DNA of 64,000 nucleotides from Promethearchaeota archaeon (GCA_016839635.1 JAEOTV010000287.1:1-64000), one strand, 5' to 3'; numbered from the stretch's first letter, positions 24,445 through 33,835 are shown. Program-made: numbers and translations. Notes: generated by a model from the letters alone, not told the origin.

Positions 24445-24738
24445 ATGCCAATATATATACTTGCAACTAAACTTCAAAATCCTGACTTATTCCAAAAAAG
24501 GAAAGAACAAGGAGCAAAATGGTTGAATTTAGTAAGAGAAAAAGTTCCTGATATTAAATGGATTGCACATTATGCCATATTGGGACCTTACGACTTCCTG
24601 GACATTTTTGAAGTGAAAAATGAACAAGATGCTGCTAAAGTTTCATTGCTTTCTCGTTCTGCTGGAGCTGTTCTTGCTGAAAGCTGGACTGCTATTCCTT
24701 ATACCGATTTTCTTGATTTAGTTGATGATTTAAAATAA
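24445..24738 (+). CDS. GYD-domain protein
   Basis: A 97-residue protein matching the GYD family (named for Gly-Tyr-Asp). The motif appears here as GPYDFLDIFEVKNEQDAAKVS (near residues 46-66), with the usual alpha/beta ferredoxin-like pattern around it. GYD proteins are small, oligomeric and of unknown function, and are common in anaerobic archaea and bacteria. It stands alone in the plus direction. Confidence 0.8.
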   Translation: MPIYILATKLQNPDLFQKRKEQGAKWLNLVREKVPDIKWIAHYAILGPYDFLDIFEVKNEQDAAKVSLLSRSAGAVLAESWTAIPYTDFLDLVDDLK

Positions 24739-24926
24739 CATAAGAGTTTTGCTAACTGAGTAAGAACTGGAAACTTTTATTTGTTTGGTGGCGAGCTTGA
24801 TTTCTAGTTTTATTTTTTTCTTTTGAGAATTTCAAAAATCCAATCTAATTTTTTTTTACAAGTTTAAAAAGTTCTTTTCTGAATTAAAGCTTAGAAATCA
24901 TTTAATTTTTAAAGATGTGAGTCATA

Positions 24927-25127
24927 ATGCTAAAATTAAAAAAGAAAAAATATGAAAATTATAGATCTTCTTTTGCAAAAAGATATCGGCAATGTAATCG
25001 TTGTGAGAAAGAATTGAATATATATAATAATGAAGAAATCGTCTGCGTTTTATGTGGAGAAACATTCTGTAATTGTTGTATAAATAATCATCAGAAATAT
25101 TGTTATAGCACGACTTTATGGGTATGA
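24927..25127 (+). CDS. Small cross-brace (AN1/RING-like) zinc-finger protein
   Basis: A 66-residue protein with a basic start (KLKKKKYENYRSSFAKRYR) followed by eight metal-ligand candidates. The spacing is C23-x2-C26-x13-C40-x2-C43-x4-C48-x2-C51-x3-H55-x3-C59. Two interleaved zinc sites of this order are typical of cross-brace or treble-clef fingers, and it looks most like an AN1 finger (Cx4Cx2H/C...HxC end). AN1 and RING fingers in eukaryotes work with ubiquitin and stress proteins. Here the function is unknown. C50 is an extra cysteine. The family call is by eye. Confidence 0.55.
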   Translation: MLKLKKKKYENYRSSFAKRYRQCNRCEKELNIYNNEEIVCVLCGETFCNCCINNHQKYCYSTTLWV

Positions 25128-25208
25128 ATCTTATAATTATATAAAACTATTGATTAAAATAATTATAACAATAAAACCAGAGTTAATCTAACAACTAAAA
25201 AATATTCA

Positions 25209-26387
25209 TTATTCCTCTACAGTTTTTATTTTTGAGATAAAATCTTGGGATGGTAAAGATTTTGATAAAAACATATCTACAACATGGCTTCTAAATTCTG
25301 GATCTTTTTCTGCTAATGCTAATAACTTATTTAGATTCTCTCCCCTATTCTCATAAAAAAATTTGATCATTGAACGTTTTAGTTTAAAGTTTCTAATCAT
25401 TTTCTTGATTTCAGGATGACTTTTGTATTTCTTTAAAAATGTCTTGGAACAATCTTCTTCTTCTAAAGCTTTAATCGCTACTTCTGCCGCGGATTTACCG
25501 GATATTATTGATGTATGAATTCCCTCACCGCTTATTGGAGAAACAAAACCTCCAGTATCTCCTATTAGCATTATATTATCATCATATAAACTTTTTTCTA
25601 AAACTCCCTCAGCAGGAAAAGGAAAAGCCCCAGTCCAAATGTTCTTATAATTTGAATTTGAAATGAATTTTTTTATATGAGGGTTTTTAAGAAATTGATT
25701 ATAGAGAGAGGATATATTATAGTTGATATTATCTTCCCCAAATGTTGTTACTCCAATATTAAACCTCTTATTTCCTAATGGAAAAATCCAACCATATCCT
25801 TTGTAAGGTCTGAAATAAGTGTAAATAAATTCTTCATCTAACTGATTATTCCCTTCCAATATTGAACATTTTGCAATACCAAGCTCTTCAGTTTTCCATT
25901 TTGACCTTAATCCTGACTTTGGCGCTAATTTAGAACTCATTCCATCAGCAATAATTAAAACCTTTCCAAAATATTCCTTGATTCCTGAAGAGCTTTTTGT
26001 TTTTATCCCTATTTTTACTTTATTTTTTACTATAAAATCAAGAGATAAGTTTTGGTTAAAAAGTTCAGCTCCCACATCAATAGCAGTGTTTCTCATTAAA
26101 TTATCAAAATCTAATCGATCGATTACAGTACCGTATTTTTGACCTGTCAAACTATATTCTAATTTATGATAATCTGCTGAATACATTAGAATGCCTTGGA
26201 TTTTGGGGATATTTAATTTTCTTAGTTTTGGAACTAAATAAAAAGCTCTATGGTGTACCCCTCCTCCACATGGTTTTCGCCAATTTATATCTTTTTCTAA
26301 CAAGGCAATTTTAAATCCTTCTTTCGCTAAAACTTCAGCACATTTTGATCCTGAGGGGCCGGCACCTGATATTATCGCATCATACAT
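25209..26387 (-). CDS. Geranylgeranyl reductase family FAD-dependent enzyme
   Basis: A 392-residue flavoprotein of the geranylgeranyl reductase family, which saturates the isoprenoid chains of archaeal membrane lipids or of precursors. The FAD dinucleotide loop is GAGPSGSKCAEVL (8-20), followed by the family's KPCGGGV (38-44). The second FAD motif is GDTGGFVSPISGEGIHTSI (near 273-291). The length and layout fit archaeal digeranylgeranylglycerophospholipid reductases. The C-terminal 80 residues are helical. It is alone on its strand. In Asgard archaea it would help form ether lipids at the inner membrane face. Confidence 0.88.
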   Translation of the reverse strand: MYDAIISGAGPSGSKCAEVLAKEGFKIALLEKDINWRKPCGGGVHHRAFYLVPKLRKLNIPKIQGILMYSADYHKLEYSLTGQKYGTVIDRLDFDNLMRNTAIDVGAELFNQNLSLDFIVKNKVKIGIKTKSSSGIKEYFGKVLIIADGMSSKLAPKSGLRSKWKTEELGIAKCSILEGNNQLDEEFIYTYFRPYKGYGWIFPLGNKRFNIGVTTFGEDNINYNISSLYNQFLKNPHIKKFISNSNYKNIWTGAFPFPAEGVLEKSLYDDNIMLIGDTGGFVSPISGEGIHTSIISGKSAAEVAIKALEEEDCSKTFLKKYKSHPEIKKMIRNFKLKRSMIKFFYENRGENLNKLLALAEKDPEFRSHVVDMFLSKSLPSQDFISKIKTVEE

Positions 26388-26475
26388 TATTACATGTTAA
26401 TATACTCAATTAATTTTTAAAAGTTTATATTAATTGAATTTGTCAAAAATAATCAATTATCAAGGAAATGATTAG

Positions 26476-26610
26476 TTAACAATTATGATTCTGGGACTCT
26501 TCAATATTATCATTATCTTCAATTCTTTCGTTTGTGGATAATAAATGAATATGTCCGTGATAAATTATAATTTTAAATTTATCTTTAGTTAAGTAATCAG
26601 ATTCGGGCAT
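26476..26610 (-). CDS. Hypothetical small protein downstream of the 26618 gene
   Basis: A 44-residue ORF whose ATG lies seven bases after the stop of the upstream gene on the same strand, so translation could be coupled. The first half forms strands (KFKIIIYHGHIHLLS) with two histidines, and the tail is acidic (IEDNDNIEESQNHNC). No family is recognised. The tight spacing to its neighbour is the main support. Confidence 0.45.
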   Translation of the reverse strand: MPESDYLTKDKFKIIIYHGHIHLLSTNERIEDNDNIEESQNHNC

Positions 26611-26617
26611 GATGCAA

Positions 26618-27334
26618 TTAAGAGATAATTTTATTTTTGCTTAGGATCCAGCTATCTATGCTGAAATTTTGCATTAAATTCTTTGTATTGTCGAAACCAG
26701 AATGAATTTTTGATTTAGGTATCCAAATTTCTGCACCATTATCGAATTCAATAAGTAAGGCTTTATCTGTTTCTCTCTTAATAGATCCATGTACGTTTTT
26801 TACCTCTTTATGTTTTTCATTATTCTCTTTATTAATATGATTATTTTCCTTCTTATCACTTTCGGTAATAATTTCCTCTTGTACAATGATATTATCTAAT
26901 TTATTAGACTCCTTTTTTTTAGAAGTAGAAGGAATAGTAGCAAATTCAATTTTCTCTTTAAGAATGTGCTTCATAAGCATTTCTAATACAGTATATTGGG
27001 CATATTCAAGCACTTTTGAATAAGAACCTATATGAATCCATAATTTGCCTTTTTGTTCATTTTCCCATTTAAATGATATCTGTGTTTTATTATTTTTAAA
27101 AGTATGATAAGTTGACCACGAATTTACCTCTTTATTTAACACTTGAATTATACTAACCATCTCTTCTAATGAGAACTTTATTATTTTACCTTCTCCACTA
27201 CTAGGTTTTTCCCAAGATCCATCATTCTTGCATTTTAGTAATCTAAAAAACATATAAGGTTCATTTTTCAGAGCACTTTGAATAATCAAGCCTACTTTTT
27301 GACCAAAAAAACTATAACTATGATTATCAACCAT
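26618..27334 (-). CDS. Possible nucleic-acid-binding protein, two-domain
   Basis: A 238-residue protein. The first 130 residues form strands and helices (GQKVGLIIQSALKNEPYMF, then SGEGKIIKFSLEEMVSI) with the feel of a Whirly or PC4-like single-stranded nucleic-acid fold, but I cannot assign the family. A charged linker (about 140-175) leads to a small C-terminal unit with NGAEIWIPKSKIHSG, a pattern reminiscent of SH3-like or nucleic-acid-contacting barrels. It is divergent from the AAC(3)-like gene and precedes a 44-residue ORF. Function inferred only from shape. Confidence 0.45.
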   Translation of the reverse strand: MVDNHSYSFFGQKVGLIIQSALKNEPYMFFRLLKCKNDGSWEKPSSGEGKIIKFSLEEMVSIIQVLNKEVNSWSTYHTFKNNKTQISFKWENEQKGKLWIHIGSYSKVLEYAQYTVLEMLMKHILKEKIEFATIPSTSKKKESNKLDNIIVQEEIITESDKKENNHINKENNEKHKEVKNVHGSIKRETDKALLIEFDNGAEIWIPKSKIHSGFDNTKNLMQNFSIDSWILSKNKIIS

Positions 27335-27453
27335 ATCTATATCAATAATTGTACATTTTTAAAGAAAAACAGAGTATAAATTTAGTATTTTTGTCGAAAA
27401 CTAAAGGAACACATAACTCAAAATTTTTTAAATTTCCACTATTCTATGTCTTC

Positions 27454-28284
27454 ATGGGAGTTGAAAATAATAAAAAACATGAAAAGGACGTCGTTAAAGC
27501 TACTCAACAGCCTAATACAATAACTACATTAAAAAATGATTTTAAAGCGCTTGGGATTAAACCGGGATTAGTAATTATAATGCACAGTTCATTAAGTAAG
27601 ATAGGGTGGACTGTTGGTGGCCCAGTTGCTGTTATAGAAGCATTAATGCAAATTCTCACACCAGAGGGAACTTTAATAATGCCCACATTTTCAGGTGATA
27701 ATAGTGATCCATCCTTTTGGGAAAATCCTCCTGTACCTGAAAGCTGGTGGGATATAATCCGTAATGAAATGCCCGCATATCATCCTAAAATAACACCTAC
27801 GCGAGGAATGGGGGCAATAGTAGATACATTTAGAAATTGGCCCAACGTTATTCGCAGTAATCATCCGATATCTTCTTTTGCTGTGTGGGGAAAATATGCT
27901 GAATTTATTACACAAAATCATGAATTATTAGCTGATTTAGGTGAAAATTCCCCATTAGCTCGTATTTATGATCTTGATGGAAAAATATTAATAGTAGGTG
28001 TTTCGCATGAAAATAATTCATCTCTACATCTTGCTGAATATAGAAGTAGTTTTGCAAATAAACAGAGAAGATTAACAGGATCTGCTATATTCATAAATAG
28101 TGAAAGACGATGGGTTGAATGGGAAGAATTAGATCTTAATACTGATGATTTTGAATTATTAGGCTCAGATTTTGAATCAAAAATCAAATATAGTCCAGGA
28201 AAAGTTGGGTTAGCAGAAGCGAGATTATTATCGCAAAAAGAAATGGTAAATTTTGCTGTAGAATGGTTTAACAAAAATCGCTAA
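27454..28284 (+). CDS. AAC(3)-family N-acetyltransferase
   Basis: A 276-residue protein of the aminoglycoside 3-N-acetyltransferase family. It shows the expected blocks: IIMHSSLSKIGWTVGGP, EGTLIMPTFSG, NHPISSFAVWG and GVSHENNSSLHLAEY. The family uses acetyl-CoA to acetylate amines, and outside antibiotic resistance many members have unknown substrates. That is likely here. I chose ATG 27454; an upstream ATG at 27349 adds 35 residues of basic, low-complexity sequence lying over the promoter, and a TATA-like box lies near 27375. Confidence 0.75.
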   Translation: MGVENNKKHEKDVVKATQQPNTITTLKNDFKALGIKPGLVIIMHSSLSKIGWTVGGPVAVIEALMQILTPEGTLIMPTFSGDNSDPSFWENPPVPESWWDIIRNEMPAYHPKITPTRGMGAIVDTFRNWPNVIRSNHPISSFAVWGKYAEFITQNHELLADLGENSPLARIYDLDGKILIVGVSHENNSSLHLAEYRSSFANKQRRLTGSAIFINSERRWVEWEELDLNTDDFELLGSDFESKIKYSPGKVGLAEARLLSQKEMVNFAVEWFNKNR

Positions 28285-28296
28285 TTAAAATCAGTT

Positions 28297-28902
28297 TTAA
28301 ATTTTCACATTTAATTTTCTCAATTCTCCACGGAGATCTATATTTGGCAAAACCAAAATAGTTTTCATCTTTATTTTTCTTGCTTGGAGCAAATTTGCCT
28401 GACTATCATCAATGAAAACGCATTCTTCTGGTATCAACTCGTATTTTTCAATTAGTTTTTGATAAATTTCAGGTTCAGGTTTAATAATCTTTTCTTTAGC
28501 CGAAATAATTTTTCCATCAAAAAGAGAAAAAAAATCATATTTAGATTTTACATAATCATAAGCTTCTTCAATATAATTAGATAAAACAAAAACCTTGTAA
28601 GCATTAGATTTTAATTCAGACAATATTTTTATATTCCCTTCTATTGGGGTAAGCATTTCCATCCATTCTTTAAAAAATGTTAATATAAAACTACTATCTT
28701 CAGGGTATTTTTCAATAAACTTCTTCTTAGCTTTTTCAAGAGATAAGATACCACGGTCTAAATTTAACCAAAATTTATCCCTTATTACTTTAGAAATAAA
28801 ACTCTTTATGTATTTTTCATCCTTAGTATATCGAACTAAGAATTTTTCAGGTTTAAAATTTATTAACACATTCCCCAAATCAAAAATTATATTTTTTATC
28901 AT
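28297..28902 (-). CDS. HAD-superfamily hydrolase
   Basis: A 201-residue haloacid dehalogenase-type hydrolase. Motif I is IIFDLGNVL (5-13, nucleophile D8), motif II is VFVLSNY, motif III is the lysine in EKIIKPEPEIY, and motif IV is CVFIDDS. A helical cap of subclass IA lies between motifs I and II. These enzymes remove phosphate from small molecules such as sugar or nucleotide phosphates. The specific substrate is unknown. It converges with the AAC(3)-like gene, 12 bases away. Confidence 0.85.
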   Translation of the reverse strand: MIKNIIFDLGNVLINFKPEKFLVRYTKDEKYIKSFISKVIRDKFWLNLDRGILSLEKAKKKFIEKYPEDSSFILTFFKEWMEMLTPIEGNIKILSELKSNAYKVFVLSNYIEEAYDYVKSKYDFFSLFDGKIISAKEKIIKPEPEIYQKLIEKYELIPEECVFIDDSQANLLQARKIKMKTILVLPNIDLRGELRKLNVKI

Positions 28903-29006
28903 AATTTAATACTGATAGAATTACTGAAATGAATTAAAATTCAAAATTGGTAAAACTAAATAAATTTTTATTATTATATACAAATCAATAAAAGTGTAAA
29001 AATATC

Positions 29007-29150
29007 ATGGATAATTGCTTATCAGGACCAAAATATTGTCCTGAGTGTGGAAGGGAATTGGACACATATGATATTATATGTAAATTTTGCGGTACTAGTC
29101 TACTACAATCTAGGATTGAAAATAAACAAAGAAAGAAAAGTAAAAAATAA
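29007..29150 (+). CDS. Zinc-ribbon microprotein, 47 aa
   Basis: A 47-residue protein with a clean zinc ribbon (C11-x2-C14-x10-C25-x2-C28: YCPECGR and CKFCGT) and a basic tail (NKQRKKSKK). It starts at ATG 29007. Compact ribbons with lysine tails can bind RNA or act as adaptors. Function unknown. The acetyltransferase gene starts 26 bases downstream, so the two may be co-transcribed. Confidence 0.7.
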   Translation: MDNCLSGPKYCPECGRELDTYDIICKFCGTSLLQSRIENKQRKKSKK

Positions 29151-29176
29151 GTAAAATAAATTAAAATTAGATGTAG

Positions 29177-29962
29177 ATGTTTGGAAAAGAGGAAATTAGA
29201 CGTTTACAAGAAATATTGATGAATGTATGGCCAGCGCACCACTATTATTTTTTAAATGGATGGATTTTACGTTTCACTAATGGCGTAACGGCCCGTGCAA
29301 ATTCTGTTTTCCCTTTAAATTATACTGGAAATGTGAATAATCTTGATCAGGATATTAAATTCGTCGAAAAAGCTTATAAGTTTTATGATTTACCGACAAT
29401 CTTTACTATACCCGATTTTTTTGAACCTAATAATTTAGATGCTAAATTATTAAAGCATGGATATCAACAATCCGGTTGTATTACATATACTATGATAAAT
29501 TCTGCTCAAGAATTAATAGATGAAAAAATAAATGAAGAATTCACATATATTGTTCATTCAGAACGAACAAACAAATATTCAAATTTTATGGCAAAGTTTA
29601 CTCTTAGAAATCAAGAAGCGCAGAAAGTATTAGGAGAATTATCCAACAGAATAATTATTCCTCAAAAACGGTTTATTATAGCAGAATATGACAATAAAGT
29701 TATAGGAACTCTAACTGGAATTTTAGATCCTCATGGGTTTTTATATATTGTTGATGTGTTAGTACATCCAGATTTTCGTCGTCAAAAAATCGCAACCTCA
29801 ATGTTTTTTAGTATTATTAATAAATGGGGTATGCTAAATGATGTAAAAACAATTTGGCTACAAGTTGAAACTGAAAATATTGAAGCTATGAATTTATATT
29901 CTAATCTAGGGTTCAAAAAAGCCTATAGCTATTATTACCTTGAAAAGAATATCCTAAAATAA
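29177..29962 (+). CDS. GNAT-family acetyltransferase with N-terminal extension
   Basis: A 261-residue protein. The C-terminal 130 residues are a GNAT domain: FIIAEYDNKVIGTLTG, VLVHPDFRRQKIATSMF (acetyl-CoA loop RRQKIAT) and MNLYSNLGFKKAYSYYYLEK. The first 130 residues (NVWPAHHYYFLNGWILRFTN, then FTIPDFFEPNNLDAKLLKHG) match the N-terminal half of bidomain GNAT proteins. It is likely a small-molecule amine acetyltransferase; no substrate evidence. A zinc-ribbon microprotein gene precedes it by 26 bases. Confidence 0.82.
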   Translation: MFGKEEIRRLQEILMNVWPAHHYYFLNGWILRFTNGVTARANSVFPLNYTGNVNNLDQDIKFVEKAYKFYDLPTIFTIPDFFEPNNLDAKLLKHGYQQSGCITYTMINSAQELIDEKINEEFTYIVHSERTNKYSNFMAKFTLRNQEAQKVLGELSNRIIIPQKRFIIAEYDNKVIGTLTGILDPHGFLYIVDVLVHPDFRRQKIATSMFFSIINKWGMLNDVKTIWLQVETENIEAMNLYSNLGFKKAYSYYYLEKNILK

Positions 29963-29993
29963 AGTAGAAAATCCATATTACCCATTAAATTGT

Positions 29994-30878
29994 TCATGGA
30001 TAAGATTGAGCACCAAAGGAATATTTCTCATCTAAAGATAATGAACCACTGAGAAAACCAGAGTCGATAATTTTTAATAAATCTTTAATTTCGGGGAAGT
30101 TCTCATAAATGCGATCAAGTAGTTTCTCAAAATATATAAAATATTTCCCATAAGGGATTTTATAACCAATAATCTCTTTATAATTTAAATGGAGTATTAA
30201 AAATCGTGCAAATTCAATTCTCAAAATCTCATTTAGTTTATCAATGATGCAAAAAATTAGGTTTTTATTAAACTTTAAGTCAATGAAAAGCACAATATCA
30301 ATCAAATCTTTTATTTTACGATAATTAGTAATCGGTGATTTCATTAATTTTTTTAATTTGTTAATCATAATCTCAGAAAAATTAATTTTTGTCTGCTCTA
30401 AGACAATTTCTAATTCATGTTTATTCAGGTTATTCAAATATCCACTAAAAAGTAAAAATTGTATCACTGTAATGTTATTACTTTCAAATCTTTTTGCTAC
30501 TTCTTCTTTAAAAATTTTCCTTGCGGTTAGATCTCCTGCTTTAGCAAGCTCTTTAAGAAGGGGAAATGCTAAATTGCTATGAATTAAATAAGTATTATAA
30601 TTATTTTCATACCATGCTTGAATATTTGAACAGTGAGCCCAAAATTCCATTTCTGGAGTAATAATTTCAAATTCACCTTCTAAAAATTCAAAGGATCCAT
30701 TTAATATTCCCACCGCATCATCTATTGAATTAATTTCTGTGAAATATTGAGAATTTCCATTAGAAATATTCAACAATATATATTTGCAATGTCTAAATAA
30801 TTCATTATTCACATAAATGTTTGTTTTGCCATTTTCGAATCTTAAGTCGAGGAACTTGTTGATTTTATATTTTAGCAT
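29994..30878 (-). CDS. Asgard-type protein with EFWAHCSN motif, unknown
   Basis: A 294-residue soluble protein. Its first 155 residues include IDDAVGILNGSFEFLEG, EFWAHCSNIQAWYENNYNT and AFPLLKELAKAGDLTARKIF, followed by helical repeats. I associate this block with an abundant lineage-specific family in Lokiarchaeia, often seen before leucine-rich repeats, but I cannot check it here. There is no membrane segment or catalytic motif that I recognise. The ATG at 30878 follows an in-frame TTG at 30881 and is the better start. Confidence 0.6.
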   Translation of the reverse strand: MLKYKINKFLDLRFENGKTNIYVNNELFRHCKYILLNISNGNSQYFTEINSIDDAVGILNGSFEFLEGEFEIITPEMEFWAHCSNIQAWYENNYNTYLIHSNLAFPLLKELAKAGDLTARKIFKEEVAKRFESNNITVIQFLLFSGYLNNLNKHELEIVLEQTKINFSEIMINKLKKLMKSPITNYRKIKDLIDIVLFIDLKFNKNLIFCIIDKLNEILRIEFARFLILHLNYKEIIGYKIPYGKYFIYFEKLLDRIYENFPEIKDLLKIIDSGFLSGSLSLDEKYSFGAQSYP

Positions 30879-31143
30879 CAAGAATTATAGGTATATCTTA
30901 AGATTTATTTTTTATCTTTGAAAATGTTTCTGCACAAGCAGTTCACAACTCCTTAGAATACAATGATCACTCAAGCTCCATAGAAAATTTGTGTTTGTTT
31001 TATCTGAATTTTTATAGTATTATATTTTACATTTATGTAAGTATAATACTGGGCTATTACCAAAATTTTTTTATGTTCTACTATTACATAAATCATATTT
31101 TATCGTACTTTTTTATATTAAAAAAAAAATAGAAAGTATTAAA

Positions 31144-31653
31144 ATGAAAAAAACAGTGAAACTTATCGTTTCTGGGGATGGTGGTGTTGGGAAAACCTCG
31201 TTTCTCAATCGATTGATTCATGATAAATTCAATAATGATAACAAATTAACTAAGGGAGTTGAATTTTTTTCTAAAACTCTTTCAATTAATGGACATGATT
31301 ATAATTTTATAATCTGGGATTTTGCCGGTCAAAATCAATTTAAACAATTATTAACCAACTTTGTCGATGGATCTCTTGCTGCATTCGTTTTATTTGATTT
31401 ATCACGGCTTAGTACGCTTGAAGGAGTAGAACAATGGATTCAAAAATTAACACAAAATGGGAATATTTCTGCTTTTATATTGGGGACCAAATGTGATATA
31501 ATCGATTATGATGATTGTAAAGTATTTGATGAGTATATTTCAGAAATTGTAAGAAAATACAACAATATTGTAGGATATTTAAAAATTTCCTCAAAAACCG
31601 GATATAATGTAAAGAATGCTTTTGATTCTTTATTAAAAAAAATACCAAATTAA
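31144..31653 (+). CDS. Small GTPase with TKCD G4 motif
   Basis: A 169-residue GTPase. P-loop GDGGVGKTS (11-19), switch II WDFAGQNQF (58-66) with glutamine Q63, G5 SSKTGYN near 153-159. The G4 motif reads TKCD (115-118) rather than NKxD. Threonine in the first position is seen in some functional Ras-like GTPases. There is no lipidation cysteine. It has one domain and is transcribed alone, 22 bases before the convergent ilvE gene. Confidence 0.9.
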   Translation: MKKTVKLIVSGDGGVGKTSFLNRLIHDKFNNDNKLTKGVEFFSKTLSINGHDYNFIIWDFAGQNQFKQLLTNFVDGSLAAFVLFDLSRLSTLEGVEQWIQKLTQNGNISAFILGTKCDIIDYDDCKVFDEYISEIVRKYNNIVGYLKISSKTGYNVKNAFDSLLKKIPN

Positions 31654-31675
31654 TTAATTTAAAAATAAAAAAAAC

Positions 31676-32704
31676 TCACACTTTAACCATCCATCCAAAA
31701 TCGTCTTTAATAACTAACCTTTGAATTCCAGTTAATAATTCATAGATTTTGGTTGTTATTTCACCAGGTTTTCGGTCATTAAATATTCGCGACTTTCCTT
31801 CTATAGCAACTGATGCAATTGGGGTTATAACTGCTGCTGTACCACTACAGAATACTTCAGTACATGATTCTTCGTATAGTTCTTTATATGATATATCTCT
31901 TTCTTCAACCTCTAATCCTAGGTTTTTTGATGCAAGCTTTAAAATAGATTCTCTGGTAATCCCTTCTAAAATTGTTCCTGTTTTTCTTGGAGTTACGAGT
32001 TTACCATTAATTATTCCGAAAAAATTTGCAGCTCCAACCTCTTCGATATATTCAAGATGAACAGCGTCTAAATAAAGAATTTGGGCATAACCTCTTGCCT
32101 TTGATTCTTTTGCGGGTAACATAGTTCCAGCATAATTGCATATTGTTTTTGCTGAACCAGTCCCCCCCGGAGCCGCTCTTGTATATTTTTTTGATATTTC
32201 CAACTTAATTCCTTTAAAACCTTCAGGAAAGTAAGGTCCAACGGGAACTGTAAAAATAATCAGTTTAAATTCTTCTGCTGAATGTACTCCTAGTATTGGC
32301 CCATATCCAAATAAAATGGGTCGAATATATAAAGCACCTCCACTATCATAAGGGGGAATATATTCTACATTCTCCTTTATAACGCTTTTTACAGCATCAA
32401 CAAATTTATTAATATCATATTCTGGCATTAACATCCTTCGAGCACTAAAGTTAAATCTTTTCGCATTTTCCTCAGGGCGAAATAGTGTAATTTCTCCATT
32501 TTTTGCCCTTAAGGCTTTCATTCCTTCAAAAATGCCTTGCCCATAATTTAATACGCAAGATGCCGGTGAAATTTCAAAATTTCCAAACGGCATTAATTTA
32601 CCGTCGTCCCACATACCATTCTTATGTGTTGCCATGAACATCGTTTTTGTTTCAATAAAATTGAAACCTAAAGAATAGAAATTAATATCTTTTGGCTCTA
32701 CCAT
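31676..32704 (-). CDS. ilvE: Branched-chain amino acid aminotransferase
   Basis: A 342-residue class IV PLP-dependent aminotransferase that interconverts valine, leucine and isoleucine with their 2-oxoacids. NYGQGIFEGMKAL, YIRPILFGYGPILGV, GGTGSAKTICNYAGT (the lysine here is the PLP-binding position by comparison with BCAT), LYLDAVHLEYIEEVGAANF and ILEGITRESIL are the family blocks. The long BCAT-2 type layout fits. The start is ATG 32704. The gene is divergent from panB across a 246-base spacer, and its 2-oxoisovalerate is the substrate of PanB. Confidence 0.92.
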   Translation of the reverse strand: MVEPKDINFYSLGFNFIETKTMFMATHKNGMWDDGKLMPFGNFEISPASCVLNYGQGIFEGMKALRAKNGEITLFRPEENAKRFNFSARRMLMPEYDINKFVDAVKSVIKENVEYIPPYDSGGALYIRPILFGYGPILGVHSAEEFKLIIFTVPVGPYFPEGFKGIKLEISKKYTRAAPGGTGSAKTICNYAGTMLPAKESKARGYAQILYLDAVHLEYIEEVGAANFFGIINGKLVTPRKTGTILEGITRESILKLASKNLGLEVEERDISYKELYEESCTEVFCSGTAAVITPIASVAIEGKSRIFNDRKPGEITTKIYELLTGIQRLVIKDDFGWMVKV

Positions 32705-32950
32705 AAATTTCAATCTCTTTTTTTAACTTAGTAGGATTAATATATGAAGCTTGTGTTAAAAAATCTTATCAAAAAAATATGAATAAAACCAGATTTAAAG
32801 CAAATTAATATGTCAAATATATTTTTCGAGAGATTTGGTTTCTCAAATTCAAAAAAAATCACATTAGAGAAGAAATAATATGAAAATTTTTCATAATAAA
32901 ACAATCGAATTACCATAAAATTTTTGAAAACGAAATAGTTATTTGAACAT

Positions 32951-33835
32951 ATGTCCTTACAAAAAGTCACTACAAATGATATTATTGAAAAGAAAAAAAA
33001 AGGGGAAAAAATAGTTACCATTACATCATATGATTATGCGTTTGCAAAAATAGTTGATAAGAGCGGTATTGATCTTATCCTTGTAGGAGATTCACTATCT
33101 ATGGTCATGCTTGGATATACAAATACATTATCAGTTACTATGAATGAGATGATCCATCATACTAAAGCAGTTAGTCGGGGTGTATCAAATGCATTAATAG
33201 TAGGTGATATGCCTTTTCTTTCATACAAGGTTGATAAAGTAGAAGCCGTTAAAAATGCTGGAAGATTCATCCAAGAAGGTGGGGCTGAAGCCGTTAAAGT
33301 TGAAGGGGGTACAGAAATATGTCCCACGATTAAAGCAATGATTGATGCAGATATTCAGGTTATGGGTCATATTGGGTTAACTCCTCAAGCAATCTATCAA
33401 TTTGGAGGCTTTTTAGTTCAAGGGAAGACAATTGAAGCAGCAAAAAAATTAATATTGGACGCAAAGAATTTAGAAGAAGTTGGTGTTTTTTCCATAGTCT
33501 TAGAAAGCATTCCTTGGCAAATAGCTGAATTAATTACAAACAGCGTTGATATTCCGACTATTGGTATTGGTGCTGGTCCTTATTGTGACGGCCAAATACT
33601 GGTCATTCATGACATGTTAGGTATCTTTACAGATTTTAAGCCCAAATTTCTCAAATATTTTGGTAATATTGGGCAAGATATTAATCGTGCCTTGAACAAT
33701 TATAAAGATGAAGTCATAAGTGGGATATATCCCGATCGAGAACATTCATACGAATTTCCCCAACAAGAATTAACTAAAATCAATGAATGGGTTGAAAATA
33801 TTGACATCTGTGAAGAAGCTCATAAATTGATTTAA
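32951..33835 (+). CDS. panB: Ketopantoate hydroxymethyltransferase
   Basis: A 294-residue PanB enzyme. It transfers a hydroxymethyl group from methylenetetrahydrofolate (or the archaeal counterpart) to 2-oxoisovalerate, the first step of pantoate and CoA synthesis. Visible family blocks are VTITSYDYAFAKIVDKSG, LVGDSLSMVMLGY (metal ligands), VEGGTEICPTIKAM, MGHIGLTPQ and IPTIGIGAGPYCDGQILV. The length fits a complete enzyme. It is divergent from ilvE, which supplies the substrate, and lies 4 kb from a decarboxylase that could supply beta-alanine. Confidence 0.93.
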   Translation: MSLQKVTTNDIIEKKKKGEKIVTITSYDYAFAKIVDKSGIDLILVGDSLSMVMLGYTNTLSVTMNEMIHHTKAVSRGVSNALIVGDMPFLSYKVDKVEAVKNAGRFIQEGGAEAVKVEGGTEICPTIKAMIDADIQVMGHIGLTPQAIYQFGGFLVQGKTIEAAKKLILDAKNLEEVGVFSIVLESIPWQIAELITNSVDIPTIGIGAGPYCDGQILVIHDMLGIFTDFKPKFLKYFGNIGQDINRALNNYKDEVISGIYPDREHSYEFPQQELTKINEWVENIDICEEAHKLI

